DNA from: Cymodocea nodosa
Lineage: Eukaryota; Streptophyta; Magnoliopsida; Alismatales; Cymodoceaceae
Reading direction: 5' to 3'
NCBI GenBank assembly: GCA_036874045.1
Contig: CM072341.1
Location: 20,720,501-20,784,500, forward strand
DNA: 64,000 nt
Within the stretch, counting starts at the first letter, position 1. Each line of letters begins with the position of its first letter. A program made the translations under genes and the position numbers. Positions 59,410-64,000 of the stretch are shown in pieces. The notes beneath the pieces were generated by a model. It worked only from the letters and a program-made list of their open reading frames with translations, was not told the DNA's origin and made no database searches.

Positions 59410-60666
59410 AAAAAGTTATCGAGGTCTTATTGAGGTGAGGCCTTGATGACTACTGTATATCTAATTGATCTCTCACCATGTCATTATTTGTAGGGAGACG
59501 TTTCAAATAAAGTTTGTTATGATAGAGATATCTCTTATGATCATTTGAAGGTGTTTAGATGTAAAGCATTTATACATATTCCTTAGGATGAAAGAGCCAA
59601 ACTTGATGAAAAGACACAATAACATATTTTTCTTGGTTATAGATAAGATGAATTTTGCTATAAGCTGTGTGATCTAGTATTCATCCTATCTATAACCAAG
59701 AAAAATATGTTATTGTGTTTTAATTGTTAGCAAGAATGTGTCTAAGATTATAGAGTCGAAGAAAGTGTTGCATAAGTCTTTTGCTATGAAAGACTTGAAA
59801 CTTGTAAATAAGATTCTTAACATTGGAATTGAAATAGATAGAAGTTCCAATGAGTTATTCTTGTCACAAAAGAAATACATTGAGAAAGTACTTTAAAGAT
59901 TTCATATGGACAATGCAAAACTAGTTAGTTCCCCTCTTGCAATTCAATTCAAGTTAAGCAAGAAGTAGTGTCCTATAGATGAGAAGAAAAGGGAAATGGA
60001 AAATGTTTCGCATGCCTTAGCTGTTGGGAGCCAAATATATGCTATTATATGTATTAAACTTGATATTGCCCATGCAATTAGTATATTGAAGAATGACATT
60101 GAGAAGTAATGAAGTAGATCATGAGATACCTCTAAGGCATTTCAAGTTTGAAGATCTATTTTGATAGTAAAGAACCAACATTGGTTGGTTATACTGACTC
60201 AAATATGGTTGGAGATGTAGACAACTCAAAATCTACTTTAAGATATTTATTTACCTATGTAAGGAGAGTTGTTTCATGACAATTTAGATTCTAGAAGTGT
60301 ATTGCATTGTCTATTACAAAGGCTAAATTTATAGTAACCATAGAAACCTACAAAGAGATGATATAACTGAAGAGAATGCTTGAAAAACTTAGGATCATAC
60401 AAAATAAATTTGTACTATTTGATGATAGTTAAAGTATAATTCACTTGAGTAAGAATTCATCATTTCACTCGAGACCAAAACATATTAAAGTTTAATATCA
60501 TTAGATTCGAGACGTGATAAACTCAAGGGAACTTGAGTTTAATAAGGTGCATTTTGATGATAATGGAGTAGATATGTTGACTAAAGTAGTGATGAAAGAC
60601 AAGTTAAAGACTTATAGCCAAATTGCATGTTTGGTGGAATATTCCATGTAGTCGGGAGGGGGAATT
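59410..60666 (+). mobile_element. Ty1-copia pol relic (TNT1-like), 5'-truncated
   Basis: Plus-strand degenerate pol: RETF, then HLYIF...EPNLMKRHNNIFFLV (integrase C-terminal region); MKDLKLVNKILNIGIEIDRS; LFLSQKKYIEKVL and FHMDNAKLVSSPLA (RT end); VGSQIYAIICIKLDIAHAI; and RNase H pieces ending with HFDDNGVDMLTK-type sequence near 60550-60585. A polypurine tract GGGAGGGGGAA (about 60654-60664) is followed by TGTTAGGTTTCCC, the expected LTR start. The element has many stops and a local inverted duplication at 59615-59717. It resembles TNT1-94-type copies (family knowledge). Confidence 0.78.
59615..59717. repeat. Near-perfect inverted repeat (39-bp arms, 25-bp loop)
   Basis: Arms 59615-59653 and 59679-59717 are reverse complements with one mismatch. 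The left arm begins CACAATAACATATTTTTC and encodes part of copia integrase (about HNNIFFLVIDKMN); the right arm is the same segment flipped. A transcript in either direction would fold into a long hairpin. Confidence 0.9.
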
Positions 60667-60668
60667 TG

Positions 60669-61270
60669 TTAGGTTTCCCTCCACATAGATGATGACCTAT
60701 TTTTGTCATTTATTTAAATGTGCAAGGGCATTAAAGTCTTTTTCCTACGAGAACCTCATTAGGGTTGTGGAGGAAGAGAGAGAATAATAACATAATTTTT
60801 TTCACAAGAGGAGTGACGACTGATTTTCGTCCATCCCTTGTACCTACGATTTGAACAAGTGGTTTTTCAAAACATATACGCTTTTTTTTATCCTCTCTCT
60901 CTCTCTCTCTTGCCTCCTCCAACCATCCCAAATCCTATGGACCGCCTACTCTACGACCTCATGCTGCTTTTTCATTCTCACTTCTCCTCTCTGGTTTATG
61001 ACACATTACTTTTCAATTTTATTTTATTTCACTTTCGATGAGTATTCATGAATATTTTTCTTGATTGAATATAGATTTTGTTTCTGTTACCTAAAGATGC
61101 TTGGTTCTGTTACCAACCTTGTTCGAAATTAAAAAAAATAATTACGTAAGTTATAGAAGAAAACTTTCACAGTATACCATTCAACTTTCTACTCTTCTTC
61201 TTCTTCGTAGTGTAATCTTCCTGTAAATGTTGTTTGATCTTCTCCTCTTGAATGAAATAGTTCAATTTTT
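60669..61270 (+). repeat. Probable 3' LTR of the copia relic (right end uncertain)
   Basis: Starts TGTTAGG directly after the polypurine tract. It contains a CT-rich run (60893-60911) and leader-like CTTGAATGAAATAG near 61240-61260. No 5' LTR partner is in the window, so the right boundary is a guess. Confidence 0.4.
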
Positions 61271-62062
61271 TTGTGAATGAATCATGTGTACGTGAGTTAA
61301 ATGATTGTGTTCTGATTTTTTATAGAAGATTTTCAATTTTGGTTCGAATGTAATGAAACAAATCTGGAAAAGAAAAATTAGAAACGGACAACTGTCGAAA
61401 TGTCAGTGTTAAGGTATAGTTAATTTGTACTTATAATTATAGTTTTATTTAGAAGAGAAATTTGGTAAGTTATAAATTAGATTAGAATTTGTTTAGTAAA
61501 ATTTATTGTGATTAAATGATGTTTTAGAGAAGCCGTAAAAAGGCTGATGACTGGGGTAACCTCTTCTCGTTATTTTATAGATATAGATAGATAGACGAAA
61601 AAATCATTTCTTAGAATTTGAACAAATAGGAAAGAGTAGTTCCACTGATAACCAGAAGAGGAATGGGAAAACACACAGTTTGGGGGTAGGTGTGGATGAG
61701 TCACGTCTTGAACAAGGGGAAGATCACAGCTAGTTACCGTTGGGAAGATCACAGAAAGATTATTGAAGTAACCTGAATCCAAAACTCAATATCACCATCA
61801 AACATGTCAAGAGCCGCCATTTCCCAAAAAATGAAGAGCAACCAACATGTATAGATATTATCATAAAAATGCTATACAACTACAAAAGTTCTCTTATGCG
61901 ACAAAGCAAAGCTACATTGTTGATTCCTGCACAATTATGGATGCCCCGAAAGTGCATCCACAGAGACAAAAATATACAAAATTTTGGTTAGAGTGAGGAC
62001 GCCGTTAGATCTGTACCTGTTGTCTTGAAAGAAGCAAAACGGTTTATCCTAAAGATGAAAGC

Positions 62063-63620
62063 TTAATCAAATAAAAGACGCCTCTTGACTCTTTTAGTCT
62101 TGGAGTACCCATCGACAAAATCTATCAGAGTCTTAGCTGTCTTTCCAGAATTCTGTTTCTCGGACGACGTCAATGGATCTTGATTTAGACTTCCTGGTGC
62201 CAAACTTTTAGTTGAGCGATAAAACTGGGTTATGCTGAGCTGGACACTAGTAGATTTCAAGGATTCTACCAATTTATCACCATAATTTGATTTCCCTCGT
62301 TTTGAGTTTGATTCTTTTAGTTCCTGCAAGATTTCACGAATAAGTTATAATTTCTTACCAAAACTCAGAAACATTTTTCAAAACTTCAAAATAGCAATGA
62401 AGTTCGCAAACCACATTAAAAGTGTAAAAGTTCGACCATGCAACTCTCAAGTTTACTTGACCCATTATCAGACAGAAGAAAAAAAATCCACCAATAACAT
62501 TGATCTTTCACTCTACTTTGACCAGAAACAAACCTTGTAACATGTTGCTTGATTCTAAAAAAGGCTCTTTGGTATAAATTAGGTATAATAGTTGTTCTCG
62601 AGACAGACAAAACCATAAAGTTCCTTGCTCACTGGCTGACAATGGCAATGACTAACTAGTGGATAAAGCCATATGATTAAAGACAAGAGAGCAATAATTA
62701 ACTAATGACAATCAACAATAGTGATGGCAACATTAGCAGCCGATGGTATCAATGATGGTAACTGACAATAGCTATAACATGACAATGATCGATGATAGCA
62801 AGGGAGTAGTAATGACAACAATAGGACAATGAAGATTGATGATCTTAGTGCCAGAAGATGAAGTGAAGATCTCCTGTAATAAACATTAACTTAAAGAGAA
62901 TAATACTGAAAAATAAAAAAATTTCAAAAAATTGATATTGTTAGATTTTTTTAGAAATTAATATAGTATGCTTGAAAGAACTTTTCTACAAGTGCTTGAT
63001 GTGTCATTCCAAACCACTATAAGCACATTTCTCAAGAAATTGGGTTGAAAATGCCGTTTAAAAACAGAATCTAGGACATTGGCTTTTTCTTAATAGAGAA
63101 GAGGATGCACAGCAAAAAGTAAGCCGAAAACCATAACCCACCTTTTCATACAAGAATCTCTTTACTTCATTAGGAAATGCAGCCTTTACAAGTCCCATGT
63201 TTTCATCAGTAAGAAGAAAACTTGAGCCTTCATCTAAGAGTATATCTGGACCATCTGACTCAACATCCAGAAGCGCAGTGGGTTCACATGTCTCACATGC
63301 CTTCGCTTGCAATGGATCAGATTTTTCACAAGAGACATTATCAGAGGAAATTGCAGTGTGAATGATCCGTTTCCATTTCACCACATAAAAAGGCCACTTA
63401 TTTCTTATTTTAACCCTATGAACGGAGTGGAACTCATATTGCCCAAATAACAGTATAGCTTCTCTTGGATCTGAGGCTATTTCCCTTAAAAGTATGGTCG
63501 ATAATACTGGAAGAATCCTCTGACGAGTGTAAGATGGTTCCCAATTTTGGTAAAATGCCAAAAAATCTGTTAAAGCGTCAATTTGAGGTTTCCCCCATGA
63601 AAGGATAGGAGCATCATTCT
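62063..63620 (-). CDS. GEN/SEND1-type XPG-family structure-specific endonuclease, C-terminal part
   Basis: Plant GEN1 and SEND1 are XPG/Rad2-family nucleases that cut Holliday junctions and flaps in the nucleus. Two exons are visible in coding order: 63142-63620 (starting with two bases of a split codon) and 62063-62323 (last, 87 codons with stop). The first encodes NDAPILSWGKPQIDALTDF, WEPSYTRQRILPVLSTILL, the chromodomain-like FHSVHRVKIRNKWPFYVVKW and an acidic tail (DGPDILLDEGSS). The last is Lys/Ser-rich, with LSITQFYRSTK and a basic end, KRVKRRLLFD. The N-terminal XPG nuclease domains lie beyond the right edge, and no exon was recognised in 63621-64000. GEN1 and SEND1 cannot be told apart from this part. 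The acceptor is CTGCAG and the internal junction GTGGGT/TTGCAG. Confidence 0.78.
62324..63141 (-). other. GEN-like intron with ACAATG-type low-complexity tract
   Basis: The tract 62690-62840 is rich in degenerate ACAATGATG/GATGGTAAC units (CAAT and GAT triplets), a cryptic simple-sequence region. The rest is AT-rich without recognised features. Confidence 0.5.
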
Positions 63621-64000
63621 CTGCAGCAATCAGAACGTAAGATAGAAAAAATCAACAAAAAGGAAACTACTGGACAAACAGCATTAGAAAAAAAAAATGA
63701 TGTATATCTATGAGATTAAAATTGGATATTTTCAGTAATTTCATCATTTATTAAAAAATATAAATAAATGATCAACTTCACGAAGTGAGATTATGACTTG
63801 GATTGTTATTGTTATTAATAATTATAGATGAACATTAAAGGCAGCAGAAGAATGTAGGATTTTATGTGACACATGCGTGACTATTCCATTAAGGTACACT
63901 AATGCAATCATGAAATAAATTTGTCAACATAAATCATAGAGTACAACAAATCAACCAGAAATGTGCAGTAGATCCATCTCCCTCATTCAGGTAAAACTTT
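63621..64000 (-). other. GEN-like upstream intron with SINE-tail-like sequence
   Basis: No coding exon seen. TTCACGAAGTGAGATTATGAC then TTGTTATTGTTATT (about 63777-63820) resembles the Au-type SINE or LINE 3' tail also present at 37250-37295, here without a visible body or target duplication. Confidence 0.45.

Larger units (their letters stand above)
58425..62062. other. Intergenic region between BAG gene and GEN-like gene
   Basis: Holds the BAG 3' UTR (to about 58650), AT-rich DNA with short poly-A and poly-T runs (58850-58980), a plus-strand copia relic (about 59410-60666) with a probable 3' LTR after it, and further AT-rich sequence to the GEN-like stop. No other gene was recognised. Confidence 0.55.

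Overview
This is nuclear DNA from a flowering plant. The genes are plant orthologues with many canonical GT-AG introns, the non-coding DNA is AT-rich, and the repeats are plant types (Ty1-copia elements, plant LINEs, tails resembling Au-type SINEs). GC-rich first exons next to AT-rich introns would suit a non-grass monocot, but the sequence does not prove this. Exon boundaries were worked out by hand from splice sites, reading phase and remembered family conservation; no alignment was run.

Layout, left to right: (1) 738-1686, minus: the N-terminal half of COP9 signalosome subunit 1 (CSN1/FUS6), cut by the left edge. (2) 3727-21160, plus: a complete HAP2/GCS1 gamete-fusion gene, 18 exons and 744 residues, stretched to 17.4 kb by a LINE in intron 10 and a full copia element in intron 13, each still flanked by a target-site duplication. 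(3) 21402-32291, minus: a complete PIG-U gene (GPI transamidase subunit), 14 exons and 475 residues, ending 241 bp from the HAP2 stop codon; its introns hold a LINE relic and a small non-coding LTR element. (4) 33396-43417, plus: a PUX8-type UBX-domain gene, 10 exons and 540 residues, head-to-head with PIG-U across a 1.1 kb gap that carries site II (TGGGCC) motifs. (5) About 6 kb of intergenic DNA with microsatellites and one orphan exon-like segment. (6) 49567-51425, plus: an F-box/phloem protein 2 (PP2-A12/A13-type) gene, 291 residues. (7) About 5.7 kb of intergenic DNA with a minus-strand copia relic. (8) 57118-58424, plus: a BAG-family co-chaperone, 338 residues. (9) A plus-strand copia relic at about 59.4-60.7 kb that contains a near-perfect 39-bp inverted repeat. 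(10) 62063-63620, minus: the C-terminal part of a GEN/SEND1-type structure-specific endonuclease, running off the right edge.

The genes do not form a pathway. CSN1, PUX8, the F-box protein and the BAG protein all touch ubiquitin or proteostasis, but in plant genomes neighbourhood rarely means shared function. The most notable material is the complete HAP2 gene (a GC-AG intron, a retainable in-frame intron inside the transmembrane helix, intact transposon insertion sites), the small non-coding LTR family, the SINE-tail insertion with an internal empty-site control, and the copia-derived hairpin. I saw no unmistakably new biological system, no tRNA or rRNA gene and no CRISPR.
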